DNA from: Lasioglossum baleicum
Taxonomy: Eukaryota; Arthropoda; Insecta; Hymenoptera; Halictidae
Direction of reading: 5' to 3'
Assembly (NCBI RefSeq): GCF_051020765.1
Contig: NW_027469171.1
Coordinates: forward strand, 62,001 to 126,000
DNA: 64,000 nt
The position numbers and the translations under genes were made by a program. This document shows, in pieces, positions 27,996-40,200 of this stretch; position 1 is the first letter of the stretch; the number at the start of each line of letters is the position of its first letter. The notes below the pieces were generated by a model. That model saw nothing but the letters and a program-made list of their open reading frames with translations. It was not told the origin of the DNA and did no database searches.

Positions 27996-30067
27996 TTCCG
28001 GGATACAGTCTGACTCTATAGCATTAGGTATCGTTTGACAACGTTATGACGGTCTGCTTCATTATTCATAGCGTGAATTAAGGTGTCTATTGCCAAAACT
28101 GATTAGCGCATTTACTCCCGGAATACCTGCTTTGATTCTGAGAATCGCAGGATACGTAAAACTATTGACATAGCTGCTCGTCTCTCAAAGAAGGTGGCAA
28201 CGTTCTCATGCGGTTTGACCATCGACCTTCTAATTTATGCATGAAATTAAGGTGCTCGTCAGTAAATGTACCCTAGTTCGTACCTCTCAATGCGGTGTTA
28301 TACTCTCAATAGTGCGGGTTAGTTATTCGGCGGGCAAGGCATTCTGTAAGAAGATTGACCCTACAACAATTGGTAATGAACTACAACGATTTGACGCAGA
28401 ACTTTAGTACTCAGACCGTGGATCAAGGTGCTTATTGCCAATAATTTAGGCGCAGTTACTCCCGGAGTACCAGGATTGACACACTGTTTCGCAGGATGGG
28501 TCAAGCTGTTGACATAGCCCTTCTACTCTCAAAGAATGTGGTAATGTTCCCGAACGGTTGACACTCGATCTTCATATTCATTTACGAAATTAATGTTCCC
28601 ATCCCGAAAATATATGCTAATTCCTTCCTGCCAATACGGTGCTGTAATCTCGATACAGCGGGCTAGGTTTTCGGAGGTTAAGGCCTTCGGTGAAGCGTTG
28701 GACTCTGTACCAATTGGTAACGTTCTCCAACGGCTTGTCGCTTGATCTACATATTCATACATTAAATTAAGGTGCCCCACAATAAAATGTTTAGTTAATA
28801 GTATCTCTTAACACGAAGTTATGCTCTCTATACAGCGGGATATGCTCTCGAATGGTAAGGCCTTCGGTACGTAGTTTGACTATATACCAATGGGATACAA
28901 TGTACAAAGTTTTGTCTGTGAACTTTAATATTCATACCGCCAACTGAGGTATCGATTGCTAGTACTGTACAGCGGAATTACTCCCAGAATTCCTGGTTTG
29001 ACTCTCGGAATCACAGAATACGTGAAACATTTGACTTAGCCGTTCGGCATTTAAGGAAAGTGGTAACGTTCTCAATCGGATTGTCTCCTGATTTTGTAAT
29101 TCATACATGGAACTATGGTGTGCGTCACTAAAATGTATACATATGTGTTTCTTTCGACACGAAGTTATACTCTCAATACGGCGGGATAGCTTCTCGGAGG
29201 GGAAGGCATTCAGTATCAGGTTTGACGCTATGCGAGTAGGTAACTTTCTTGAACGGTTTGACGATCTGCTTTAGCATTCATACCGTGAACTAAGGAATAT
29301 ATTGCCAATAATTTCGGCGAATTCACTCCCGGAGAACCAAGTGTGACTAGCGGAATCACAGTATGGGTGAACGACATTGACCCTCGATCTTCTATATAAT
29401 ACCAAAAATTATGGTGCCTGTCACTATGATTTATACTAATTTGTATCTCTGAATACGGTATTATACTCTCCAAGGAAGGTGGTTACATTCTCCAACGGCT
29501 TGACACTGGATCGTTAGATCCACATCAGGAAATTAAGTTGCCCGCCACTAAAATTTATCCTATTTTGTTATTCTGACCACGAAGTCATACTCTCGAAACA
29601 GCGGGTTTTCGTCTGGGAAGGTAAGGCCTTCGATAAATAGTTTCACTCTGCACCAATAAGTATCATTATACAACGGTTTGACTGTGTACTGTAATGTTTA
29701 TTCCGTGAATTAGGAATAATGCCTATGCAGTACGTGTGATTTAATCCAGGAATACGTGGTTTGACTCTCCGAATCACTGGACAGGTGAAGCTACTGATGT
29801 AGGCGTTCGTCTCTCACAGAAGGTAGTATCTCTCTCGAACGGTTTGACCCTCGATCATTTAATTCGTGCATGAATTTATGTTGCTGTCACTGAATTGTGT
29901 ATTAATGTATTTCCCTAAACTCGTAGCAATACTCTCGATACGGCGGGTTAGCTTCTCCGACGCTAAGGTATTCGGTGATGCGTTTTACTTTATAGCAACG
30001 TTCTCACACTGTGTGACGCTCTACTTTAATAATCAATCCGTGAATTAAGGTGCCTATTGGCAATACA
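27996..30067 (+). repeat. Satellite A, plus orientation (block 2)
   Basis: About six units on the plus strand between two strand switches. Near 28730 one unit jumps from the second half (ATTGGTAACGTTCTCC) directly into the body of the first half (TTGATCTACATATTCATACA). This in-register jump removes one 171-bp half. The same kind of jump with similar surrounding variants occurs near 7370 in block 1, so the two stretches are probably duplicates. The unit near 28250 belongs to a recognisable subtype (GTGCTCGTCAGTAAATGTA, ACTAGTTCGTACCTCT, GGCATTCTGTAAGAAG) also seen near 3050 and 63620. Confidence 0.88.
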
Positions 30068-33000
30068 CATCCAGAAAGTTACCACCTTCTTTGAGAGTCG
30101 AACGGCTGCGTCAATAGCTTCACCTATAGGTGTGATTCCGGGCGTCAAGCCTTGTAATACAGGAGTAAATCTGCTGAACACTATTAGGAATAGACACCTT
30201 AATGCACAGTATGAACATTATAGTGGAGCGACAAACCGCTTGAGATTGCTACCAATTGCTATATCGGCGTACTCTTTAACGGATACCTTATCTTCCGAGA
30301 ATATAACCAGCAGTATGGTGGATATATCTTCATGTTCAGGGAATCAAATTAGATTTCATTTCAGTCACGGGATCGTTTCCTTCATGTATGAATTAGAACA
30401 TCGATGGTAAAACCGTTCGAGAACGTTACCACCCTCTTTCAGTGTCGAACGCATATGTCAGTAGCACCACCTATCCTGTACTACCGAAATGCAAACCAGG
30501 TAATCCGAGCGTAAATCCGCTGAAGAGCTATGGCAATAGACAGCTGTATTCGCGGCGTGAATATTACAGTAGAGCGTCAACCGTTTGAGGTTATTGCTAA
30601 TTGGTGTAAAGTGAAACGTTTTACTGAAGGCCTCAGGCTCCGCGAATCTTAGCGCCTATATTGAAGGAATAAGTTCGTGTTCAGAGAATGAAGATAGTAT
30701 TCATTTCAGTGACGGCCACCACCATCTTTGATAGACGCGCGGTTAATTCAATCGCTTCACATACTCCACGATTCCAAGAGTCATCTGCGGTATTCCGGTA
30801 GGAAATCCGATGACAATCTTTGCAATTGACATCTTATTTCATGTATGAATATTAAAGTCGGGAGTCAAACCGTCTGGGAGCATTACCAGTTCGAATAATG
30901 CGATTCTTGTTATGGAGAACCATACCATCCGAGAACCTAACTCGCTGCGGCAAGTGTCTTGCTTAATGTTCACGGAAACAAATTAGTAGACATGTTAGCA
31001 GACGGGCTCAACATTTTCTTGTTCAAATTACAATACTGAGGGTCAAACCGATCGAGAACGTTGCCACCTTCTGTGAGAGACGAACGTTTATGTCAATATC
31101 TTCACCTATCCTGTGATTCTGAGAGTCAAACCAGGTATTCCAAGAGCAAACATGCTGCACAGTATTGCCAATAGATTCCATCATTCGCGGAGTGAGTATT
31201 CAAATCGATCGTCACACCATGTGAGAACGATGCTAATTGCCATAGAGTCAAACGATTTACCCAAGGACGTACCTTCCGCTAACATCACCCGCTTCATCGA
31301 GAGTATAACTTCGTGTTCAAAGTATCAAATTAGTGGTACATTTTAGTGACGGGGACCTCAATCTCATTATGAACAAGAAGGAAAGGTGTCAAGCGGTTCG
31401 AGAAAGTTATCAATTTTTTTGAGAATCGAACGGATCAGTCAACCGCTCCACATATCCTGTGACTCCGAGAGACAAATCAAGTATTCCCGGAGTAAATCGT
31501 CTGAACAGAATTGTCAATAGACACCTTAATTCACAGTTTGAAGGTTAAAATAGAGCGACAATCCGTTTGAGATCGATACCAATTGATATAAAGTCAAACG
31601 TTTTACCGAAAGCCTTACCCCCTGATTACATAACTGGCTGAATAGAGATTATTACACCGCGTCCAGTGAATGAAATTCGAGTCCATTTCAGTGTCGGGCA
31701 CCCCTCATCTTCATGTATGAATTAGAAGATCGGATGTCAAACCGTTCTAGAATGTCGCCACCTTTTCTGAGAGACGAACATCTAAGTCAATGGCTTCACC
31801 TATTCTGTGATTCCGAAAGTCAAACGAGATATTCCGGTAGTAAATGCGCTGCACAGAATTGGAAACAGACACGTTAATTCACGCTCTGCATATTGAAGAA
31901 GGGCGTCAAATTATTTGAGAGCACTGCGAACTGTCATAAACTCAAACAGTTTACAGATGCCCTTACCTACGGAGAACCAAACTCGCCGCTTCGACAGTAT
32001 AACCGAGTGTTCGGAGAATGATATTTGTTTTCATTTCAGTGACCGTCGCCTTAACTTCATGTATCATTCAGAAGATCGCGAGGCAAACTCTTCCAGAACG
32101 TTACCACCTACCTTGAGAGTCGCACAGGTAAGTTTATAGCTTCATCTATCCTGTAATTCCGATAGTCAATCACGGTACTACGTGAGTAAATCCGCTGCAT
32201 TGTATTGGCAATAGATACCTATATTCTCGGCATGGGCATTAAAGTAGTGAGTCATCTCGTCAGAGAATGATACGTATTGGTATAGAGTCAAACTTGTTAA
32301 TGAAGGCGTCACCTTCGGGGAAGCTAACCCGCTGTATCGACAGTATAATTTCGTGTTCACGGAAACAAATTCATATACCATTTAGTGACGGGCTCCTTCG
32401 TTTCATGCACGATTTACAAGATCAAGGGTAAAACCGTTCGAGAGTCCTATCACCGTAGTTGAGAATCGAACGCTTTAGTTATTTGCATCACCTACCCTAC
32501 GATTCGAAGAGTCGAACCGGGTATTCCGGGTTAATTCGAAGGACAGGTGTGGTATTAGATATCTTAATTCACGGTTTTAATATCAAATTAGAGCGTCACT
32601 CCATTTGACATCGTTACTAGCTGGTATAAAGTCAAACGTTCTATTAATTACCATACCTACCGAGAACCTCACCCGCTGCAGCGAGTGTATTGCTTAGTGT
32701 GAACGGAAACAAATAAGGATACACTGTAGTAACTGGCTCCCCAATTTCATCTGTGAATGAGAAGATCGAGAGGGAAACCGTCCCCGAACGTTACCACCTT
32801 CTTTGAGAATCGAACGGCAGAGTCAACAGCTTCATCTGTAGATGTGATTCCAAGACTCAACCCATGTATTCTAGGAGTGAATCCGCTGAACAGCGTTGGA
32901 TATAGACACCTCATGTCCTGGATTGAATATTAAAGTTGAGAGTCAACCCGATGGCGAACATAACTGATTGGTGTACAGTCATACCTTTTACCGAATACTT

Positions 33001-33892
33001 TACCATCCTAGAACCTAACACGCAGTAGCGAGTATGTTGCATAGTGCTCACGGAAAGAAAGCAGTAGACGTTATACCAGAAGCACATCTTATTTTCATGT
33101 GCAAATAGCAAAATCGAGAGTCCAATCGTTGGAGAACGACACCACCAACCTTGTGAGCCGAACAACTGAGACAATAGCTTCACCTATCCAATTATTCTCA
33201 TAGCCGTACCACGTATTCCAGGAGTCATTCCGCTGTACACTATTGGCAATGCGCACCTTACTTCACGGTATGATTATTAAAGTAGAGCGTCAAACTGTTT
33301 GTGGGCAAAACCAATTGGTGTAATGTCAAACGATTTCTAGAAAGCCTTACCTTGTGAGAAGCTAACCCGCCGTATTGAGAGTATAACATCGTGTTTAGAG
33401 AAACACATTAGAATTCATTTTAGTGATGCCACCTTAAATTCATGTATGAATTAAAATATCCAGGGTCAAACTGTTCAGGACCATTACCAGCATCTATGAG
33501 CATAGGACTGTTGAGTCAATAACTGCACCAGTCCTGTGATTCCGAGTGTCAAACAAGGTGTTCCGGGAATAAATACGCTGCACAGTATAGCACTGGATAC
33601 CCTATTTCGCAGCATGGATAATAATGTAGAGAATCATGCCGTGGAGAACTCTTTAAAGAAGGCCTTAGCTTATGAGAAGCTAACGCGCTGTATGGAAGGT
33701 ACGTCCTCGTGTTTAGAGAACCAAATTATTATTCTTCTTTCTCGGGCGCCCTAATTTCATGCATGAATTAAAAGATCGAGGGTCAAACCGTTCGAGAACG
33801 GTATCACTTTCTTTTAGAGACGAACGTCTAAGTCCGTAGCTTGACGTATTCAAATATTCTAAGAGTCAAACCATGCACTCCCGGAGTAAATG
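30068..33892 (-). repeat. Satellite A, minus orientation (block 2)
   Basis: About eleven units in reverse complement. The left boundary follows CTATTGGCAATAC on the plus strand and continues as AGTTACCACCTTCTTTGAGA. The right boundary at about 33892 is a strand switch whose sequence is shared with the one at about 43487. The block includes the 421-bp segment nearly identical to 50292-50713. No gene is visible. Confidence 0.9.
30721..31141 (-). repeat. Recently homogenised 421-bp segment, copy 1
   Basis: This stretch aligns to 50292-50713 with about a dozen substitutions and one single-base indel. Its last 187 bp (30955-31141) match 50527-50713 without a difference by my reading. Identity falls sharply to ordinary satellite levels on both sides. 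The two copies are in the same orientation and 19.57 kb apart. Confidence 0.85.
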
Positions 33893-34822
33893 TTACTAAT
33901 TTGCAACCATGAACACTGAGCAAGACACTTGCTGCAGCGGTTTGGGCTTCTCGGAAGGTATGGCCCTCGGTAAAATGTTTGAATCTAAATTAAAAGATAA
34001 AGCTCTATAATCGTTGTACGCTCTACATTCATATTCATACAGTCAAATAAGTTGTCTATTGCCAATATTGTCCAGCGGATGTGCTCCCGGAATACCTAGT
34101 TTTACTTTCGAAACCACAGGATAGGTGATGCAATGGACATAACTGTGCGACCCTCAAATCAGGTGGTAACGATCTCGAACAGCTTGTGTCTCGATTTTGC
34201 AGTTCATACACGAAAATATGGTGTCCGTCTGCTCATATGTCTAATAACTTGATTCCACTACCACTATCCACTACCTAAAGCGGGTTATGCTTCTCGGAAA
34301 GTAATGCCCTCGGTAACATTTTCGTCCTTATACCAATTGGTAACGGTCTCAAACGGCTTGGCGAAATACTTTAATATCAACCCGTCATTTAAGGTGTCCA
34401 CTGCTATTACTGTTCAGAGGATTGACTGCCCGAATACCTGGTTCAGCTCTCGGAATCACTGGAGAGCAAAAACTATTGTCTTAGCCGTCCCACTATCAGA
34501 GAACGTGGTAAAGCTCTAGGATGGTTTGACCCTCTATCTTCTTACCCATTCGTGAAACTACGGTGCACGTAACTAGAATGTCTACTAATTTGTTCCTCTT
34601 AACACGCATTTATAGCATCGATACTGCTGGTTAGGCTTTCGGAGTGTAAGGTCTCCAGTTGAACGTTCGACTTTATACAAATTGGCATCGCCCCCAAACA
34701 GTTTGACGCTCTACATTAATATTCAACCCGCGATATAATGTGTCTATTGCCAATGCTGTTCAGCGGATTTACGCCCGGAATACCTGCTTATACACATGCT
34801 ATCACAGGATTAATGAAGCTAT
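33893..34822 (+). repeat. Satellite A, plus orientation (block 3)
   Basis: Two to three units on the plus strand between a strand switch and the entry into the second satellite B island. The first unit carries rare variants (AACACTGAGCAAGACACTTG, GGGCTTCTCGG, then TCTAAATTAAAAGATAAAG) that are also found directly after the strand switch at 43487. The right edge ends after TGAAGCTAT at 34822. Confidence 0.86.
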
Positions 34823-35637
34823 ATCGAGGTCTTGTAGTTGTACACTGCAGCTCGAACCGGCATTACTGTATGGTTTCAGTCAATTCCTTATCCTAGATTT
34901 TGTACCATATGCATTCTGTCATAGTGTTCTATTTATTTATAGATATTGAATTTACTGTTGTTATATTTTCGTTCTTGTTCGAAATTTTCAATTTTTATGT
35001 TAAAAAATGGTATTTGTTAGTAAAAGTGCCTTTGAAATTAGTTGATTGTACGTTTATGACATTATTTTGGACAACTTGTTGCCTGCATTATTTGATTTCC
35101 TGTACACGTACCTACGCTGCCTGTGCGACACAAATGTGGAAGCGTTGTAGATGAGTAGACAGATCGGAAGCGACAATAGCGTATGACCCTGTGCCTTCTG
35201 TGTCCTAACCAATGTAGCGCAAGCATTGATAGGCTGCATTTTATTTATTTCTATATACTGCAATTTAATTGTAGGATATTTTCGATTTGTTTCATAACTT
35301 CTAGTCTTTAATTTCAAAAACTGTATTTCTTAGAAAAAGTGTCCATGGACTTTATTGATTGTACGTATGACGAGATGTTATTCTAAACCTATCGTAGTTT
35401 TACATTATTGACCGTACAGTTGTCCACGCTGCCGGAGCAACACGATTGGCGAGGTCTTGCTGTCGCGTACGGCAGATCGAAGCGGCACAACTGGATGGTC
35501 GTCGTTAATTCCTTTAAAATCAATGTTGTACAGTATTCTGTCTTTCGGAATTCTCTGTTTATTTAGAAATACCGTAATTTACTCGTAAGATATCCTTAAC
35601 TTCCTCCGATGTTTCGAATTTTTATTTAAAGATATCC
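34823..35637 (+). repeat. Satellite B, plus orientation (small island, left arm)
   Basis: Two to three satellite B units in plus orientation, entered within the GC-rich segment (CGAGGTCTTGTAGTTG). The last unit shows CTCCGATGTTTCGAATTTTT, a rare variant also present near 13297 in the large B array (CTCCGATGTTTCAAATTTTT). That suggests the island derives from a relative of that stretch. Confidence 0.86.
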
Positions 35638-35643
35638 TTAACT
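35587..35643. other. Strand-switch junction with 15-bp repeat
   Basis: At the plus-to-minus switch of the small B island the 15-mer AAGATATCCTTAACT occurs twice, at 35587-35601 and 35629-35643. The second copy replaces the expected continuation of the plus unit and runs into minus-orientation B sequence (GCAAGTAAACTCCAGTCGTG). This is the footprint expected of a templated insertion or microhomology-mediated join; the mechanism is inferred. Confidence 0.7.
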
Positions 35644-37213
35644 GCAAGTAAACTCCAGTCGTGTTGTTCCGTCAGCTAAGATACGTATACAGACAATCAT
35701 ACACAATAACAGTTAGTTAAACAAAATAATATCATATGCGTACACTCACCTATTTCCAAAGGCAGTTCTACCAGGAAATACAATTTCTTGCAATAGAAAT
35801 TGAAAATTATAAAAAAGAAATCTAAAATATTATTAATGTAAATTAAAGAACGTATAAAATAAATGGACATATTGGGAAAGAATGTTCATACAGTTTAAAA
35901 TCATGGGTAACAGAAATTAAGGAGGAGAATCCAGTATGCTGCTCCAATCTGCAGTACCTAACTACAAGACCTTTACAACCGTACCGCGCCCGAAGCGTAG
36001 GTACGTATACAATCTATCATATAAAATAGAAAGAATTTAACGTAATATTGCCACAAACATACACACAAATGATTCCAAAGACACTTTCACTAAGACATAC
36101 AATTTCTGAAAATAAGAATTGAAAATTTCGAAGAAAATCGAAAACGTCATAACAGTAAATTACAGTATGTACAAATAAATGAAAAAATTGGTAAAAAATT
36201 CATACGGAGTAAAATCATGCTTACAGAAATTAACGAGGGCCATCCAATATGCCGCTCCGATCTGCCGTTCGCACCTACAAGATAAGTCCTGCCGTGTCAC
36301 TCCGGAAACGTAAGTACATTTACTGACTATCATATAAAATAACAACAAATTTATCGAAATATTTTCATATACATGCACTCATCTGTTTCCAAGGACGCTA
36401 TTCCTATAAAATTCAGTTTTTGATATTAAAAATTTGAAATTTTGAAAAGAATCAAAAATATTATATCAGTAAATGACAATAAGTCGAAATAAATGGAAAA
36501 CAGCGAAGGAGTGCATGCGGTACGATTTCAAGGCTGAGGAAGTTAACCAATACCTAATAGTAGTCTCGCGACTATCCACCGTATACAACTACTTGCCCGC
36601 TCCAGACGGGTCGCACTGGAAGCGTAGGTACGTATACAGACAATCATGTACAATAACAATAAATATAACAAAATAATGTCATAATCGTACACTCAACTAT
36701 TTTCACGGACACCTTTACTAAGAAATACAAGTTTGTGAAATTAGAAACTCCAAATTAAGGAAGAAATCGATGATATCCGAAGAGATAATTGCAGAATGTA
36801 TATATAAATGGAAGACTAGGATGAAATCCATACGGAACCAAATCAGAGTTACTGAAATTGACGAAGACCATCCAGCAGGGCTGATCCGACATACCGGAGG
36901 CAACTACAACTCCAGTTCATTCGTGTCGCTCCGGAAGCGTAGGTACGTATACAGACAATCAAGTAAAATAACAATAAGTTTACCAAAATAATGTCATATA
37001 AGTGCACTGAACTAGTTCCAAGGACACTTGAATTCAGAAATACAATTTTTTCAACTAACAATAGAAAATTTCGAAAAAAATTGTAATTACCATAACAGTA
37101 AATTACAGTATTTGTATATAAATATATAAATGAGAAAGAATTGCATGAGGTTCAAAATCATGTCTTATGAAATTAACGGAGACTATACAGTAGTGTTGCT
37201 CGATCTGCCGTAC
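35638..37213 (-). repeat. Satellite B, minus orientation (small island, right arm)
   Basis: About five satellite B units in reverse complement, ending after CGATCTGCCGTAC at 37213, where satellite A in minus orientation begins. The island repeats, on a smaller scale, the layout of the large one: A(+), B(+), B(-), A(-). Confidence 0.88.
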
Positions 37214-40200
37214 CATCATTCACTGTTCGAATATTATAGCAAGAGAACAAACCATTGCTGAATTTAGCCCATTCATATACAGTCTAACTTTTTACAATAG
37301 GCCATTCCTTCCGAGAAGCAAGCCTGCTTTATTGAGAGCATTACGCCGTGTACCGAGAAGCAAGTTAGTAGACATTATAGTGTCGGGCAACACAATTTCG
37401 TGTACGCATTAGAAGATCGGAACACAGGCTGATCATGAACATGACCGCCCCCTCTGAGAGTGTAGCACCAGTCAAGTGGCAAGCCAGGAATTCCGGGAGC
37501 CTATCCGCTGCAAAGTATTGGTAATGGACGCCATATCTGGCGGTTTGTATATTAAAGTAGAGCGTGAATCCATATGTGAACGTTACCAATTTTTATACAT
37601 TCAAACGTTTTACCGACGGCGGGAACTTCCGTGAACCTCGCCCGCTTCATCGAGAGTATAACTTCTTGTTTAGAGGATCAAATTATTACACACTCAAGTG
37701 ATGTGGGCCTTAATTTCATTATGAGTAATAAGATTAAAGGTCACACCATTCGAGAAAGATACCACGTTCATTGAGATTGATACGGTTACGTCAGTAGCTT
37801 CATACATCCTGTGGCATGGAAAGTCAAAGGAGATATTCCGGGAGTAAGTGCGCTGTACAGCATTGACGATAGGTATCATAATTCGAGGATTGAATATTGA
37901 AATACATCGTTACACCGTGTGAGAATGTAACAATTGATATGAAGTCAAACATTTTACCCAATGCCTTACTGTACGAGATGATAACCAGCAGTATCGAGAT
38001 TACAGCTTCATGTTTAGGGAAACAAAATAATATACAATTTTGTGACGGCACCTTGAATTCATTTAAGAATTAGAATATCGAGATTCAAAGCCTTGGAGAA
38101 TGTTTCCACCTAGTGATAGAGACGAACTGCTAAGTCAATAGCTTCAACTATCCTGTACTTCGCAGAGGCAAAGCCGGTATTCCGGGAGTACATCCGCCTG
38201 AAGGGTATTTGCCATACACAATTTAATTCACGGTATCAATATTAAGGTACTGGTTCGAAACGCTGATGATCATTATCAATTAATATAAGGTAACACTTTT
38301 TACCCTATAACTTACCCTCCGAGATCCTAATCCGCTGTAGCGAGTGTCGAGCTTAGTGTTCACGGAAAGAAATGTGTAGATATTTCAGCAGACGGACACC
38401 TCAGTGCCACGTGTGAATAGCAAAATCGGGAATCAAACTGATCGGGAACGTTAGCATCTTTTTTATAGCGTCGTACGGCTATGTCAATAGCTTCTCCTAC
38501 CCTGTAATGCCGAGAGTCAGACCAGGAATTGATAGAGTCTAACGGCAGTATAGTATAGTCAATGGACACATTAATTCACAGTATAAATAGTAATGTACAG
38601 AGTCATACCGTTGTAGAACGATACCTACTGGTATAGAGTCAAACTTTTTACTGAATACTTAACCTTTCTAGAATGTATCCCGCTTTATCAAGAGTAATAC
38701 TTCATGTTCAGACACGCAAATAAGAATACATATTAGTGACAGGCATATTAATGTCATGCATGAAATGGAAGATCAAGGGTGTGAGTGTTCGAGAACATTA
38801 CCACCTTCTTTGAGAATCGAGCGGCGAAGTCACTAGCTTCACCCATCCGGTGATTCCGAGAGTCAAACCAGGTAGTACGTGAGTTTATCCGATGCACAGT
38901 ATTGGTAATTTATACCATGAATCACAATTCGTATATTAAAGTCGATCGTAATACCGTTGTACAGCATTACCTATTCGTATAGAATCCAACATTCTACCGA
39001 TGGCCTTACCTCCCGAGTAGTCCAACCCGCTGTAGGGAGTGCCATGCATAGTTATCACGGAAACAAATGAGTATACATTTTATAAGACGGGCACTTTATT
39101 TTCATGTATGTATGGCAATATCGAAAGTCAAACCGTACGAGAATCTTACAAACTTCTTTTAGAGTCAAACGTCTTAGTCACTAACTTCACCTATCTTATA
39201 TTTCCGAGAATCAAACCAGGTATTCCTGGAGTAAATGCACTGAACAGTATTGGAAATGGACGCTCCATTTCTCGGTATGGGTATTAAAGTTGCGACTTAA
39301 GCCGATGTATAACGTAAACAATATGTTTAAAGACACGCTTCTTACCCACGGCCTTATTTTCCAAGACGCCTTATCAGCTGTATCGAAAGTATAACTTCGT
39401 GTTCAGAGATGCTAATTAGTATATATGTCAGTGACGGGGGCCTTAACTTCATGTACGTATTAGAAGATTGTGTACCAAACCGTTCGAGAACGTTGCCACC
39501 CTCTTCGAGAGTCGAACGGCTAAGTCAATTGCCTCACGTTGCATGCGAATTCGAGAGTCAAACATGGTAATTAGGCAGAGAATCAGCTGAAAAGTATTTG
39601 CAGTAGACACCTTAATTCACGGTATGACTATTAATATACAGATCCAACCCGTTCTAGAACGATACTTATTGCTATAGGGTCAAGCATTTCAGGGAAGGCC
39701 ATACTTTCGAGTAGCTAACCAGCTGTATCATGATTGTAACTTCGTATTCTGAGCAGAAAAATAGTACAATTTCTCTGACGGGCACCATAATTTCATGAAT
39801 GAATTGGAAGATCGAGTGTCAAACCGCTCGTGAACGATACCACTTTCTGTGGGAGACGATCGGCTAGATTAATTGCTTCACCTATCCTGCGATTCCGAGA
39901 GGCATGGCAGGTAATCCAGGGGTATACGCCATGTACTTCATTGGCAGTAGACACCTTAATACACGGTATGAATATTAATGTACGGAGCCAAGCCGTTGTG
40001 AACATTAACTATTGCTATAGACTCAAACTTTTTACCGAAGGCCTTACCTTCCCAAAACTGACCCGCTATACCGAGAGAGTAACTTCGTGTTCAGGAAAAT
40101 AAATTATTATACATATTATTGACGGCAGCTTAATGTAATGTACGAATTAGAAGATCGCGGCTCAAACCGGTAGATAACGATCCCACCATCTTTGAGAGTT

